Source: Manihot esculenta
Lineage: Eukaryota; Streptophyta; Magnoliopsida; Malpighiales; Euphorbiaceae
Direction: 5' to 3'
Assembly: GCF_001659605.2 (NCBI RefSeq)
Contig: NC_035166.2
Location: 22,317,457-22,381,456 of the forward strand
Length of the DNA stretch: 64,000 nucleotides
Below are positions 24,001 to 34,161 of this stretch, piece after piece (the stretch's first letter is position 1; each line of letters opens with the position of its first letter). The translations under genes were made by a program, and so were the position numbers. The notes beneath the pieces are model-generated. The model was not told the DNA's origin and ran no database searches. It saw nothing but the letters and a program-made list of their open reading frames with translations.

Positions 24001-26718
24001 TTTCCTCCATGGAGATTTAGAGGAAGAAGTATTCATGGAAATTCCTCCTGGGTTCGCTGATGAGAAGACACAAGGAAAGGTGTGCAAGTTAAAAAAGGCT
24101 TTGTATGGGCTAAAACAATCTCCCAGAGCTTGGTTTGACAGGTTTAGCAGAGCCATGATGTCCTTCGGTTACCAACAAAGCAATGCTAATCACACTCTGT
24201 TTATCAAACATCATAAGGGTAAGATCACCCTTCTTATTGTGTATGTTGATGATATAGTGGTGATAGGTGATGACAAAGAGGAAATGGCTCAACTAAAGAG
24301 GTTGTTAGCTCAGGAATTTGAAATCAAAGATCTGGGAAAACTGCAATATTTTCTAGGTATCGAGGTGGCCAGATCAGAAAAAGAAATTTTCATCTCTCAA
24401 AGAAAGTACATTCTGGATCTTTTGAAAGAAACTGGTATGATGGGGTGTAAGCCAGCAGAATCTCCCATTGAAAGTAACCACAAGCTGAAAGCAGGAACTG
24501 GTGAGTCCGTGGATATTGGAAGATATCAGAGATTGGTAGGAAGGTTGATTTATCTCTCACACACTCGACCGGATATAGCCTATGCTGTTAGCTTAGTCAG
24601 CCAATTCATGCATGACCCTCGCGAGACTCATATGCAAGCTGTACTTCGCATCTTGAGATACCTAAAGTCTGCACCAGGGAAAGGGCTTCTTTATTCCAAA
24701 CATGGTCATCTCCGAATTGAAAGTTTTACAGATGCAGATTGGGCAGGATCTCTCGATGACAGGAGATCCACATCTGGCTACTGCACAGTTGTGGGGGGAA
24801 ACCTTGTCACTTGGAGGAGCAAAAAACAAAGTGTTGTTGCTCGGTCAAGTGCGGAAGCAGAATACAGAGCAATGGCCCAAGGAGTGTGTGAACTCTTATG
24901 GTTGCAGAAGTTATTGGAAGAGTTGAGATTGTCCGAGAGAGACAAGATAACCTTGTATTGTGACAATAAAGCTGCTATAAGTATAGCACAAAACCCAGTC
25001 CAACATGACCGAACGAAGCACATTGAAATTGATCGGCACTTCATTAAAGAAAAATTAACAGACGGTGTCTTGAGCCTAGTTCATGTGACTTCTACTGAGC
25101 AACTTGCGGATGTGTTTACTAAAGGGCTTAACAACAAGATCTATCATAATCTGATTTGCAAGTTGGGCATGTGTGACATCTTTGCACCAACTTGAGGGGG
25201 AGTGTTGACTTATTTGCTAATCCTAATTGATTCTAGGGATTTGATTTGATTAGGATCCTTAATTATCTCTGTAATTATTATTTGATTATTTGCTTCCTAT
25301 TTAGATATGATTCTTTGTGTATAAATAGCCATGTAGACATATTGTATAAATCAAGAGAGTGAAATACAAGAATACTCAATATTCTTCCAAAAATCTTCAG
25401 TTGTCATCTTCTTCTCTCTTCCTTTTAATTAGGGACTTTACCCTTTCAGCTTTGTCCATGTCAATAGATCTATTAATGAATTCTGAGGGATTTATTGTTA
25501 GAATATGGGACTTGATGGTTGTCTATGCAAAAGCTTTGGAATGCTTTACAAAAGAAAATTCTATGACTAAGGAGTAAGAGTAGTGAGCGAGATGTTGACT
25601 TGTGTATGTGACTTAAAAGTTGGTCAGTTAGAGGGAATTATTCCAGCAGTATTCTAGATTAGTTAGCTATTACTACTTTCTTCATTGAATTGTAACTGTA
25701 GAAAGCAGTTATAGGGTCCAAAGTAGTATAAATAGAAACTCACCTGTAAAGAGGAACCTACCCAAGATCATTAATAATCAAAGATACTTCTTTCTCTCTA
25801 TTTCTCCCCTCTTTCTCTCTGAATCTTCTCCCCTCTCTAATCTTTTCTCAACCAAGTCTCTTTCTTTCTATTTCTTTTTCTGTCTAATTCTTTGTTTCTA
25901 AGGGCTGTGCGGATCTGATAACTTACAAAAGTTTACACGCTAGTTGCCACTATCTTTTAGAAATGATTGATTTTCTACTTTACCTTTCAGGATGCTGAGG
26001 GGGTACTTGTTGCAAATATTGGAAGCTATATGGGTGGGGTCGACCTCTGGCATAATGAGGATGAACACTACGATAACTTTGATCCACAATCCATGCATGA
26101 TAAGGTACTAGAGGTTGTGAGCATATCTGGAACATGGCACCTTGGAAAGCTTCAGGTAAAATACATGAAAAAACTTATTATGTGCATATGAAATTTTTGC
26201 TAACTGAACTGTAGTTTCATTACCATAATAATGAAGTTTGCAGGTTTTTCTTGCAACTCAGATGATACTTCTCATTTATTTGTGAATGTCCATTAAGGCA
26301 AAGAATGCTCATGAGCAATTTTGAGCTCTATGTGAGATTGTATTAAGACCACTTTATTCATATTAATACTTGGAACCAGAACCCAGCTCTCGGTTAAATA
26401 CTCAAAAATGAAATTCTGTCACTTTGTATTCTCTTGCTAGGTTAGTTTTCCAATAGCCTGTATCGTGTGTTGTTATGTTCGGAATGAACACGGCTTTAGC
26501 TCAACCTGGCTGAAAATTCTTCCCAACCAAAATGTCTTTAGTTACATGTCCTGATTTTGAGCTGTTATTTTGTGGATAGGTGGGGCTTTCTCGTGCTCAA
26601 AGACTTGCACAGGGACAGTCGATAAAGATACAGCTTCTTGCTGCATTGCCTGTGCAGATTGATGGAGAACCTTGGTTTCAGCAGCCATGTACTTTGGCTG
26701 TATCTCATCATGGACAGG

Positions 26719-26753
<35 letters not shown>

Positions 26754-27835
26754 ATTATTCTAAATAATGGCAAATTGGATGTAATAGCCTGCATTTCCTT
26801 GTTTTAGACGCTCCCGCATTTGCAAATGTAGAGTACTGCTGTATCCATTATGAGCAATATGCTATCTTCTCCATTTCCTTAGTTTTTTGTTATTTACAAT
26901 AATTTGTATACTCAACAATTGTGTTCAGGGACCTTTAAAACTTGAAATCTGCCCAGTATATTGAGAATGCATTATCTCATAACAAGTTAGTAATATTATA
27001 ATAGAAATTGGTGATCAGCATGAGCTATTTTAGCCAAAATACTGCAGAGAGGCACAATTGCACGTATGGAGATACCAGTTTCAGTAGAGGGTTGGTTTCA
27101 GATTTGATGAGACAGCAATTTGTTATTTGGTTTGAAATACTATTTTGTGTTAAGGACCTAAGAAACATCATTTTATGCTGTTGTTATTTTAATAAGAGTC
27201 GACTTAAAATTGACCATCTGTTCGAGTATCGTTCTTCTTGGCCCTCTAGAGAATCGAGAAGAAAATTGGAACTAAAAGATGCAGTTTACAGATCTCGAAG
27301 GGCAGGGCATTAGTGGTGCAAATGCCTCGGGTGATGTTTATAGCATCATGTTTGGACAGTTCTCTAACTATTAGTATCATGTTCCTTTTCCAGTACATAT
27401 CCTCATGTGAGATCCAGGGGCATGAAGGGCGATATTTTGGTTAAACTTTTAATATTTATTTGAAGAGGCATTTTTCTCTAGATACTTTCACACTGAGCTT
27501 TGCCTTTTTGGCATCCTAGACATCCCCATCCTTTTGTTCTCTCTCTCTCTCTCTCTGTCTGTGCGTGTGCGCATAAGCACGCACACACACCGAAGCTCAT
27601 AACTTCTGAGGCGAACTCACAAATATTCATAACATCCCGTGTTTCTGAATTACTGGATGACTGACCATTTCCTTTCTCTTGGCAGGCTTTCATGTTAAAG
27701 AGGGCTGCTGAGGAACCTCTTGGTCATGCAGCTGCCATAATTACTGATGTACTGGAGAATGCTGAAACGAACCATGTGATTGATGCTTCACAGAAGCGAG
27801 CACTTCTCCAAGAAATGGCACTTAGGCTGAGTTAG
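12091..27835 (+). CDS. DGK1: Diacylglycerol kinase, cluster I (DGK1/DGK2 type)
   Basis: This enzyme phosphorylates diacylglycerol to phosphatidic acid at membranes. Seven coding exons join in frame: 12091-13251, 13575-13938, 14286-14362, 15038-15157, 25991-26155, 26580-26717 and 27686-27835. They give about 724 residues, close to the roughly 730 of plant DGK1. All introns are GT-AG. An N-terminal membrane anchor lies at residues ~21-43, and two Cys/His-rich C1-type domains at ~75-137 and ~149-210. The kinase catalytic domain starts near [11 protein letters not shown], with the ATP-binding GGDGT at 416-420 and [13 protein letters not shown] downstream. The accessory domain includes [16 protein letters not shown] and the C-terminal DGEPW...LKRAAEEP. 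Intron 4 (15158-25990) is 10.8 kb long because of a nested retrotransposon, but its splice sites and flanking exons are intact. DGK1 versus DGK2 is not certain. Confidence 0.95.
15494..15690 (+). repeat. 5' LTR of the copia element
   Basis: It starts TGTTGACTTATTTGC and ends AAAATCTTCA. A TATA box (TATAAATA) lies at 15611-15618. By eye the sequence is identical to the LTR at 25203-25399. Confidence 0.95.
15691..15702 (+). other. Primer binding site of the copia element
   Basis: TGGTATCAAAGC directly abuts the LTR. It differs by one base from the common initiator tRNA-Met PBS (TGGTATCAGAGC). Confidence 0.8.
16078..17571 (+). pseudogene. copia pol, protease-integrase part
   Basis: The open frame starts at ATG 16078 with three near-identical copies of an AEGKRVS-like heptad. 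The aspartic protease follows ([13 protein letters not shown], then [14 protein letters not shown]). The integrase zinc finger reads HRRLGHPS...C..C, and its catalytic core shows [50 protein letters not shown] and the GKLDPKA...[14 protein letters not shown] end. The frame then runs into the inserted LTR at 17572 and stops at 17646. No gag zinc knuckle precedes it. The polyprotein is broken here, so this is a fragment of a formerly longer frame. Confidence 0.9.
17572..20038 (+). repeat. 5' LTR of the nested long-LTR element (2467 bp)
   Basis: It starts TGTAATACCCGGCTCG and ends TTTCCGGGCTGTTACA. Marks along it are two TTCGGCCGCCGAA motifs near 17748-17784, a TATA box (TATAAAG) at 17881-17887, a donor-like AAGAGGTATGTG near 18119, the dense motif array at 18385-18668, a GAGGTGAGTAG donor-like block near 18867, and a pair of GACCAGGTTTGATTCCTGTGA units at about 19599 and 19643. 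Confidence 0.9.
18385..18668. repeat. TTCGGCCGCCGAA motif array, nested 5' LTR
   Basis: It holds at least six full TTCGGCCGCCGAA copies plus CCGCCGAA and CCCCCGAA half-motifs, separated by CTTTCGTCTCTGGAG spacers. The corresponding array in the 3' LTR is at about 23203-23486. Confidence 0.9.
20041..20052 (+). other. Primer binding site of the nested element
   Basis: TGGTATCAGAGC lies two bases after the LTR end. It is identical to the PBS of the gypsy element at the left edge. Confidence 0.85.
20053..22389 (+). pseudogene. Decayed gag-pol interior of the nested element
   Basis: At 20631 the sequence ATG AGA GGT ACT CGT aligns codon for codon with the gag start of the left-edge element (MRGTR), but codon 6 is TGA and the frame soon breaks down. 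Near 21395-21470 a protease-like trace is split between frames ([10 protein letters not shown], then [15 protein letters not shown]). The end near 22350 keeps the AACATTCGGGGACGAATG block found before the polypurine tract of many plant gypsy elements. The usual ~3 kb of RT-RH-INT is absent. It is a deletion derivative of the same family. Confidence 0.75.
22375..22389 (+). other. Polypurine tract of the nested element
   Basis: A purine run (AAGGGGGGTAGA core) lies immediately before the 3' LTR, where plus-strand DNA synthesis is primed. Confidence 0.7.
22390..23908 (+). repeat. 3' LTR of the nested element, right-truncated
   Basis: It matches 17572-19090 base for base at a constant offset of 4818, apart from one substitution. 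It stops at GGGTATTT and continues directly as copia reverse transcriptase (GCCCCAGTTGCAAAA). The TATA box is at 22699-22705. Confidence 0.92.
23909..25195 (+). pseudogene. copia pol, reverse transcriptase-RNase H part
   Basis: The open frame begins within RT ([14 protein letters not shown]). RT motifs are [36 protein letters not shown] and the catalytic YVDDIVVIG. The RNase H domain follows, with [39 protein letters not shown] and [13 protein letters not shown], then the usual copia end [10 protein letters not shown]. The stop at 25195 lies just before the polypurine tract. The N-terminal part of RT and the segment linking it to integrase were deleted, so no functional polyprotein is possible. 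Confidence 0.92.
25194..25202 (+). other. Polypurine tract of the copia element
   Basis: GAGGGGGAG directly precedes the 3' LTR and overlaps the pol stop codon. Confidence 0.85.
25203..25399 (+). repeat. 3' LTR of the copia element
   Basis: 197 bases, apparently identical to 15494-15690. It ends AAAATCTTCA. Confidence 0.95.
25593..25927 (+). mobile_element. Possible solo LTR in intron 4 of the DGK gene
   Basis: A ~335-base segment starts TGTTGACTTG, has a TATA-like GTATAAATAG near 25727, a pyrimidine-rich stretch after it, and ends GATAACTTACA. This resembles a small copia or TRIM LTR. The flanking 5-mers do not match, so it may be ordinary intron sequence. Confidence 0.3.
26720..26753. repeat. 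(CT)n microsatellite in a DGK intron
   Basis: A CT-repeat run interrupted by one T, starting three bases after the splice donor of exon 6. Confidence 0.9.
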
Positions 27836-28159
27836 AGGTTATCTCTGGTCGTCTTGTTAGATATTGTAGTTTTGTTCACTACCACCTCATGAAAATGTTT
27901 TTGGGTTTACCGTTGCTGGTTGTATCATGGCGTATATTTTAGTGTGTTTAACTTGGTGCTTTAGCCAAGGCATGTTTGTAAATTCAATTTACAGGTTATA
28001 GTTTTCCCCGTGTTGAAAATTAGCAGAAAGGGGAAATTTTGATTGTCAAAGAAAAAAAATATATAGAAAACAGGACAGGAAAAAAGTGAATTAGCATCCT
28101 TTGTTTTGTACCTTCCTTCAGATTGATTTATAGGCTGGTTTTGAGAGTTAGTGCTATTG

Positions 28160-28162
<3 letters not shown>

Positions 28163-28197
<35 letters not shown>
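28163..28197. repeat. (TC)17 microsatellite downstream of the DGK gene
   Basis: A 35-base TC run about 330 bases after the DGK stop codon. Confidence 0.95.
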
Positions 28198-28198
<1 letters not shown>

Positions 28199-28511
28199 AT
28201 ATTCAATCAAATATACCAACGTTTTGTGTCTCAGATGAGTTGGAGATTACTGATTAGACTAAATTAAGGTGGTAAATGATAATGTTGTGCAATAATCTGA
28301 GAGTTCTAGTGTCAATGGCCAACCGGCGAACACAGGAAATTCGTCCGACTGATGAGAAAAGATATTATCGAGAAGCTTCACTGCCGCATTTACTCTTTGA
28401 GATTGTAGATAAGCTTACAATGTAACACAAAGTTTCAACGTGCGATGTACAATAACAGCTTCTGCTAAGGATGATTGGATAACCAATTGCAGTGGTCGAC
28501 GAACAATTTGA

Positions 28512-28958
28512 TCAACCCTCATTCCCCTGTTTATTCCGTAGCACTCCTTGTTTAACCTTTTTCCACAGCCTTCTTATAAATCCCCCGCGAGCTGCAGTGG
28601 TGCCTGCCCTGCTTGCCTTACAGTCGAGGGACCTTCGAGTGAACTGGGAACCCATTATCATCTTTGGTGTTTTAGCATTTCTTTTGTGTATGCTATCCAA
28701 GTAATGGCTGTAAAATGGGGATTTCAAGAAAGAAATCAAAGTGGGCGATGAAGTATTCAAGTTTTGCATGGCCTTGTTGAGATGGTTGGTCACAGCTCTG
28801 AGCTCAAATGAGTCATAGTAGAGAGTGCTGCCATTGCACCGGGGACTCGGCGTCAGAATGGGTTTATGGACATCGGTGGAAGGCGGGTTAGGCTTCTCTT
28901 CCTCCACTGAGATGTCCAACGACGGAGGCAAATTTCTTTGCTGCAAAGCCTCTCCCAT
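28512..28958 (-). CDS. Uncharacterised small plant protein (148 aa)
   Basis: I do not recognise a characterised family. The frame is open for 148 codons without introns. It begins MGEALQQRNLPPSLDIS and has an acidic, Pro-rich N-terminal third. A conserved-looking segment follows (YYDSFELRAVTNHLNKAMQ, residues ~47-66), then a basic C-terminal half with RGGFIRRLWKKVKQGVL, which could form an amphipathic helix. There is no signal peptide or membrane segment. An A/T-rich TATA-like GATAAATAAA lies about 55 bases upstream on the minus strand. The gene is convergent with the DGK gene. Composition and codon use look coding, and small proteins with a SFEL-AVT-LN core are common in plants, but this family link is from memory. 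Confidence 0.65.
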   Translation of the reverse strand: MGEALQQRNLPPSLDISVEEEKPNPPSTDVHKPILTPSPRCNGSTLYYDSFELRAVTNHLNKAMQNLNTSSPTLISFLKSPFYSHYLDSIHKRNAKTPKMIMGSQFTRRSLDCKASRAGTTAARGGFIRRLWKKVKQGVLRNKQGNEG

Positions 28959-30999
28959 CTTTGAGAGTTGCTATTTGGTAATGGTGTTTTGGCTTTAATT
29001 GAACTGTATGGGTTTATTTATCAATATTTTTCCTTGTAGTATACACTGCAAAGTGCAAATGGAATCATAACCTTTATATTAACTAAGAAAAGTCCTTTGT
29101 TTTCTACGTCTTTAGCATGTTCTTACATATATTTAGCTATGCAATTATGAAAAAATCAATGTTACTTTAGTTAGAACCAAGAAAAATAACCCAACGTCCT
29201 AATTTAAAAAGAAACCAATGAATTACAAGAGCTTAGAGATTCAAATAATGACAACTCATTTTGTCCTTCAAACAATTCATGAAATATTTATACGATTTGT
29301 TGGTTGGCCATTAGCATTCTTAACTCCAGAAAGGCAAAACTTTGATATCGGCCTGATCTTAGAAAAACTTCCAAGAAGTGCCATATACACCTAAATCAAG
29401 AGGTTCGGTTTGAGCTAATGTCTCCGCAGAGAATGATGAATAAAGGGAAAGGGTCAAACCAGAAGATGACTTAGATGGAACGACAACAAGAAGTTAAAGT
29501 TTGTTTCACCTGAAAAATTTCTGGAGTAGATGCAAAGCGTCAATGACATTGAAAAGAAAGAAATATGGGCAAAAGTTGCTCCGCTGATACGGGTTTTGAG
29601 TTGGTGTTATAGAGAGGGGATCCGCTGCTTGCTTAATTAAACATTTCTTTTTTTGTCGGCATTTCTACTTGGCCGCATTGGCAGATTTTCAGGACTTTGT
29701 AGCTGTCTCGTCTACCTATGCATAGCTTCCCCAGGAAATGACACCAAAAATTGAGATCCCATTTGGTACTGATTTTTCAGGTCAAGATTTGGGATATTTT
29801 GATGTTTTTTCCTCGAAATTTTTTTTTTCCTTCATCTCACTCGCCAGTTGGTTCGTATGGTAGAGGATAATCTATGCTCTTTTAATTATGTTGTAGATAG
29901 AAAATGTGAAGAACAATCCCAGAGCATTGGATGAGCAGCTTTGCAATCAAATATATGTTAATACAATGTTAAAAAAAAATTAAGTTAATGTGTATAGCTT
30001 CTTGTTTGCTTATCATGGGACATGGGTTATGTCCAAAATTTGATTTCTATGAGGCAATGTATTAATTATGAAAATTAATACAAAGTTCTCTTGTATTTTA
30101 TCAAATTATTTATATATTTTATTTTTAAAAAATTTAATTAAAATGTTTTTATATTTTACAAAATCAATTTTCTTTAATACAAAAACGTATGTTAATTTAA
30201 CCTTAAAGTGACCAACCTGTGAAAATATTTAAATTTAAAACAAATTTATCTTTTTAATAGAAAAAGTAAAAATTTTGATAATTTTTTCAATTTAAATTCA
30301 AGAAATACTGAATAATTAATTTTCATAAAAAAATAAAAACGTACAATAATTTATCCACTGTTATCAAAATCTTATAATTCTCTATTTCAATTTTACATTA
30401 TAATCAACTATTTATAAATGTTTATCATATTTTATATTTTTAAAATTTAAAATCTCATTCATTTTTCCATAAAAATATACATATAATATTTCTTTAACTA
30501 TTCTTTTTCCTTTTTCCTCTTTCTTCTTTTTAACTTGCTTTAGATCAAATATTACTTTTAATTATTTTTTAAAATTTTTATCCAATTTTATGATTGGATT
30601 CTCAATTCTCTATCCATACAATGAAGATTTCAATTCTCCGTTTGAATTTCGATTTGATAACTATGAATTTATCCGAAAAAAAAATATTTTCTTGCTGCAA
30701 AGGTTATTGTCAGTATATACAATATATTAATGAACAGCTTTGTACCAATGCAAAACTGAACTTTTCTTAAGATTGATAGCGTTCAAAATCTTGAGTTTAG
30801 TTGGGTTTTCTTTTCAGTTTCAGATATTCTTTTATGAATTATTATCACTATTTATTATTGCAAAAATGACATCCATTTCTCTTGTTTGTTACTGAAAGGT
30901 GCAGTTTTAGAAACGTGTTGAACATCCCAATAGAGCAATCTGACTTTGCTTAGGCTTGTGAAAGGTACGTGGCCATTGGAATGAGCCGAGGAGGTGGTG
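28959..30999. other. Intergenic spacer between the small minus-strand gene and UGD
   Basis: It should contain the promoter of the minus-strand gene near 28970-29100 and that of UGD at its right end. The middle (30040-30700) is AT-rich. I see no further gene. Confidence 0.6.
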
Positions 31000-31148
31000 G
31001 ATCTTAATGGGGCTTCTGCGTATTTATGGCGATTGTGATCACTTAACTTTCATTTAAGACTCGAGGGCCTTGGGTCTCATTCTTGAAGCCAACCCTTCCT
31101 CCTGACCCTCGAAGTCTTGTGAAGAACATTTAGAGAGAAATACACCAG

Positions 31149-31658
31149 GTGATTGAGGTCCCTAACCTTCTACTTAACCTTTTTCTTTCTATGTTATTTG
31201 CGTTTTTCTGGTTCTTTGTTTAATAACGGTTACTTGTTCTTGTAGACGCTTATGTTTGCTTTTGGTTGTATTAAATTCTGCTTAATTTTCTTCTAGTTTT
31301 AAATGTATCAAGTTCTTCCTCCATGGCATCCTTAGTTCGATACTTGAGTTTCTGTCATATTCGCTGTACGTGGGTTTCAAAAAAGTTACAAAATTTTTAT
31401 CCTTTTTTTTTTACCCAGATGATTATTAGGCTTCATTTATATATCCTGATTTCGTTCTGATTATGTTTACTTTCGTTTATGCTTGTAATCTTTCTGTGTT
31501 GAACTTAGCTGTATCTTCAGATTATTCTGAATTGTATTGTAGCTGTTTCCGGGATATGCATTGCCACTGATCTTCGCACAGCTGTTTGTTGAAATTACCA
31601 TATGAATAATTAGTCCTTTGAGTCCATTAAGATGATAGAATAAATTTCCTTCTTTCAG
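31149..31658 (+). other. 5'UTR intron of the UGD gene
   Basis: The donor ACCAG|GTGATT and acceptor TTCTTTCAG|GTTTTAG enclose a 510-base T-rich intron that ends 20 bases before the start codon. Leader introns are usual in plant UGD genes, but there is no transcript to confirm the donor. Confidence 0.6.
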
Positions 31659-31678
31659 GTTTTAGATAGACAGAAAGA

Positions 31679-33121
31679 ATGGTGAAGATCTGTTGCATTG
31701 GTGCTGGTTATGTTGGAGGTCCTACCATGGCAGTTATTGCATTGAAGTGCCCCTCATTTGAAGTAGTAGTTGTTGACATCTCAGTTTCTAGGATTGCAGC
31801 CTGGAACAGTGATCAGCTTCCCATTTATGAGCCAGGCCTTGACGAGGTGGTGAAACAGTGCAGAGGAAAGAACCTTTTCTTCAGCACAGACATTGAAAAA
31901 CAGGTCTCAGAAGCTGATATAATCTTTGTTTCTGTTAATACTCCAACAAAAACTCAGGGCCTTGGAGCAGGCAAAGCTGCTGACCTGACTTATTGGGAGA
32001 GTGCAGCCCGAATGATTGCTGATGTATCGAAATCCAACAAGATTGTTGTTGAGAAATCTACGGTTCCTGTGAAAACTGCTGAGGCAATTGAAAAAATTCT
32101 GACCCATAACGGCAGAGGCATCAAATATCAGATTCTATCCAACCCAGAATTTCTAGCAGAAGGAACTGCAATTCAAGACCTTTTTCACCCTGACAGGGTT
32201 CTCATCGGAGGGAGGGAAACCCCAGATGGCCAGAAGGCTATTCAGTCTCTTAAAGATGTTTATGCTCATTGGGTTCCTGAAGATAGAATCATTTCAACCA
32301 ATCTCTGGTCAGCAGAGCTCTCAAAGCTAGCAGCAAATGCCTTTCTGGCACAGAGAATTTCTTCTGTAAATGCAATGTCAGCACTCTGTGAAGCAACTGG
32401 AGCAGATGTTTCCCAGGTTTCCCATGCTGTTGGAAAGGACACTAGAATTGGTCCTAAGTTCCTCAATGCAAGTGTTGGCTTTGGAGGTTCTTGCTTTCAG
32501 AAGGACATCCTAAATTTAGTTTACATTTGTGAGTGCAATGGCCTACCTGAAGTTGCTAACTACTGGAAACAAGTCATTAAGATTAATGACTATCAGAAGA
32601 AACGATTTGTCAACAGGTTAGTCTCCTCAATGTTCAATACAGTTTCAGGTAAAAAGATTTCCATTCTTGGTTTTGCATTCAAGAAAGATACTGGTGACAC
32701 AAGGGAAACACCAGCAATTGATGTGTGCAAAGGCTTGCTGGGTGATAAGGCTCACTTGTGCATATATGATCCACAAGTGACCGAGGATCAGATCCGGAGG
32801 GATCTGTCAATGAACAAGTTTGATTTGGATCATCCTGTTCACCTTCAACCAATGAGCCCCAGTTCTGTGAAGCAAGTGAGTGTGGTGTGGGATGCTTATG
32901 AGGCAGCAAAGGATGCTCATGGGGTCTGCATTCTTACCGAGTGGGATGAATTCAAGACCCTTGATTACCAGAGGATTTTTGACAATATGCAGAAGCCTGC
33001 ATTTGTGTTTGATGGAAGAAATATTGTGAATGTTGACAAGTTGAGGGAGATTGGTTTCATTGTCTACTCCATTGGGAAACCATTGGATCCGTGGCTAAAA
33101 GACATGCCTGCTGTGGCTTGA
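31679..33121 (+). CDS. UGD: UDP-glucose 6-dehydrogenase
   Basis: The enzyme oxidises UDP-glucose to UDP-glucuronate with two NAD+, in the cytosol. UDP-glucuronate is the precursor of wall xylose, arabinose and galacturonate units. The intronless 480-codon frame has the normal plant length. The N-terminal Rossmann fold carries the NAD motif [11 protein letters not shown] (5-15). [10 protein letters not shown] is at 81-90, [11 protein letters not shown] at 125-135, and [10 protein letters not shown], which lines the active site, at 155-164. The central helix carries [15 protein letters not shown] (215-229), and FGGSCFQKD holds the catalytic Cys272. The C-terminal UDP-binding domain has [15 protein letters not shown] and FDGRNI. 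The C-terminus, [10 protein letters not shown], is typical. No disabling change was seen, and the start is the first ATG after the leader intron. Confidence 0.98.
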   Translation: MVKICCIGAGYVGGPTMAVIALKCPSFEVVVVDISVSRIAAWNSDQLPIYEPGLDEVVKQCRGKNLFFSTDIEKQVSEADIIFVSVNTPTKTQGLGAGKAADLTYWESAARMIADVSKSNKIVVEKSTVPVKTAEAIEKILTHNGRGIKYQILSNPEFLAEGTAIQDLFHPDRVLIGGRETPDGQKAIQSLKDVYAHWVPEDRIISTNLWSAELSKLAANAFLAQRISSVNAMSALCEATGADVSQVSHAVGKDTRIGPKFLNASVGFGGSCFQKDILNLVYICECNGLPEVANYWKQVIKINDYQKKRFVNRLVSSMFNTVSGKKISILGFAFKKDTGDTRETPAIDVCKGLLGDKAHLCIYDPQVTEDQIRRDLSMNKFDLDHPVHLQPMSPSSVKQVSVVWDAYEAAKDAHGVCILTEWDEFKTLDYQRIFDNMQKPAFVFDGRNIVNVDKLREIGFIVYSIGKPLDPWLKDMPAVA

Positions 33122-33289
33122 GTTTCTTCAGTCCTTCTCATAGGATTTGAAGCTGGAACTAAGCAATCTGGAAGCTGCAGTTTGATTCTTCTATTTTCTG
33201 CTTGTTTCTTTTGTCACAATCATTGCATAATACACACTTTAGTCATTGTTCTTAGTGGAAAAGCTGTAATTTTATTTGCTAGTATGATT

Positions 33290-33295
33290 AATAAA
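33290..33295 (+). terminator. Polyadenylation signal of UGD
   Basis: AATAAA, 169 bases after the stop codon. Confidence 0.6.
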
Positions 33296-33309
33296 GCAGA
33301 GCCTCAACC

Positions 33310-33567
33310 TTAAAGAAACTCTGGTTTGGGTTTGGTCATCTTTTGTTCACATTATTACTTTGGTTTATCCTTCAATTGACTTGCAAAGTTCATGACTACG
33401 GTCCTGCATAGTGGATTTGAAGAAGAATCCACCGAGTGTTGGTGCATCGAGTGTAATGTTCTCAAAAAAATAAAAAAATAAAAATAGAGAGAGGAAATGA
33501 GGGTAAATAAATTCATTTTTTTAATGAATGTAATTATTATTTGAGAGATTTGCAATATGGAGAATTA

Positions 33568-33604
<37 letters not shown>

Positions 33605-34100
33605 AGGTAATAAACCTGCAAACACGCTCATAATTCTTGTATTTAATATGCTAAATAACAAAATATCCATGAAAAATAGCATTATTAATAACTTTATATA
33701 GTATTCAGTTTATATATTATCACATTATGGAAATAATTTTTTTTTAAAAAAAATTATATTCTTTCTAAAATTCTCTCCTAAATTTGCCTTTTTTGAAACA
33801 CTTTTAAATTATAAAAAAAAAAAGGAAAGAAAGAAGAAGGAAATAGAGAGGAGCCAAACAGGGCAAAGACTGATGACTCTCCGCGGATTAGAAGCTAATA
33901 ATTAGAAAGGCAGAAAATCGCAATTCATATGCACAGAATCGCAAAATCCAAGGAAGCCCAACAACTCTCCTTGGTTGTGGTCTCCGAGGGTCCTCTCCAA
34001 TAGCTAAATGACGACTCTTGGTCCCTTGATCATCTAAAACATCGTCTCTTTCCTTACTGGGGGTGGGTAAGAAAACCAAAACCTCAGTTTTTGATCCTCC
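33310..34100. other. Spacer between UGD and the LRR gene
   Basis: It contains an (ATT)11 microsatellite near 33570-33603 and A-rich low-complexity DNA. The right part (33840-34161) should hold the LRR gene promoter and leader. No clear TATA box could be chosen. Confidence 0.5.
33570..33603. repeat. (ATT)11 microsatellite
   Basis: An uninterrupted trinucleotide run downstream of UGD. Confidence 0.93.
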
Positions 34101-34161
34101 TTTTTCTATACTTCTATTGTTTTTGTGTCAAAGTTCTTGTCACAAGAGAATTCGAACGACG

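Larger units (their letters stand above)
15494..25399 (+). mobile_element. Ty1/copia retrotransposon in intron 4 of the DGK gene
   Basis: It runs from LTR to LTR in the same orientation as the host gene. Order: LTR, PBS, leader, protease, integrase, [inserted gypsy-type element], reverse transcriptase, RNase H, polypurine tract, LTR. The order PR-INT-RT-RH defines Ty1/copia. The two 197-base LTRs look identical, which implies recent insertion. The element is defective: no gag coding region is seen between PBS and protease, and the insertion plus a deletion removed the integrase end and the start of RT. The flanking 5-mers (CAAAC left, GTTGT right) do not match, so no target-site duplication is visible. 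Confidence 0.9.

Noticed and set aside
27556..27592. GTGCGTGTGCGC/GCACGCACACAC inverted repeat in the last DGK intron
   Set aside because: The arms are imperfect and consist of simple TG/CA repeat. A specific structure is not supported.
28492..28751. Plus-strand frames opposite the 148-codon minus gene
   Set aside because: They are shadows of the minus-strand frame with poor composition and no motifs.
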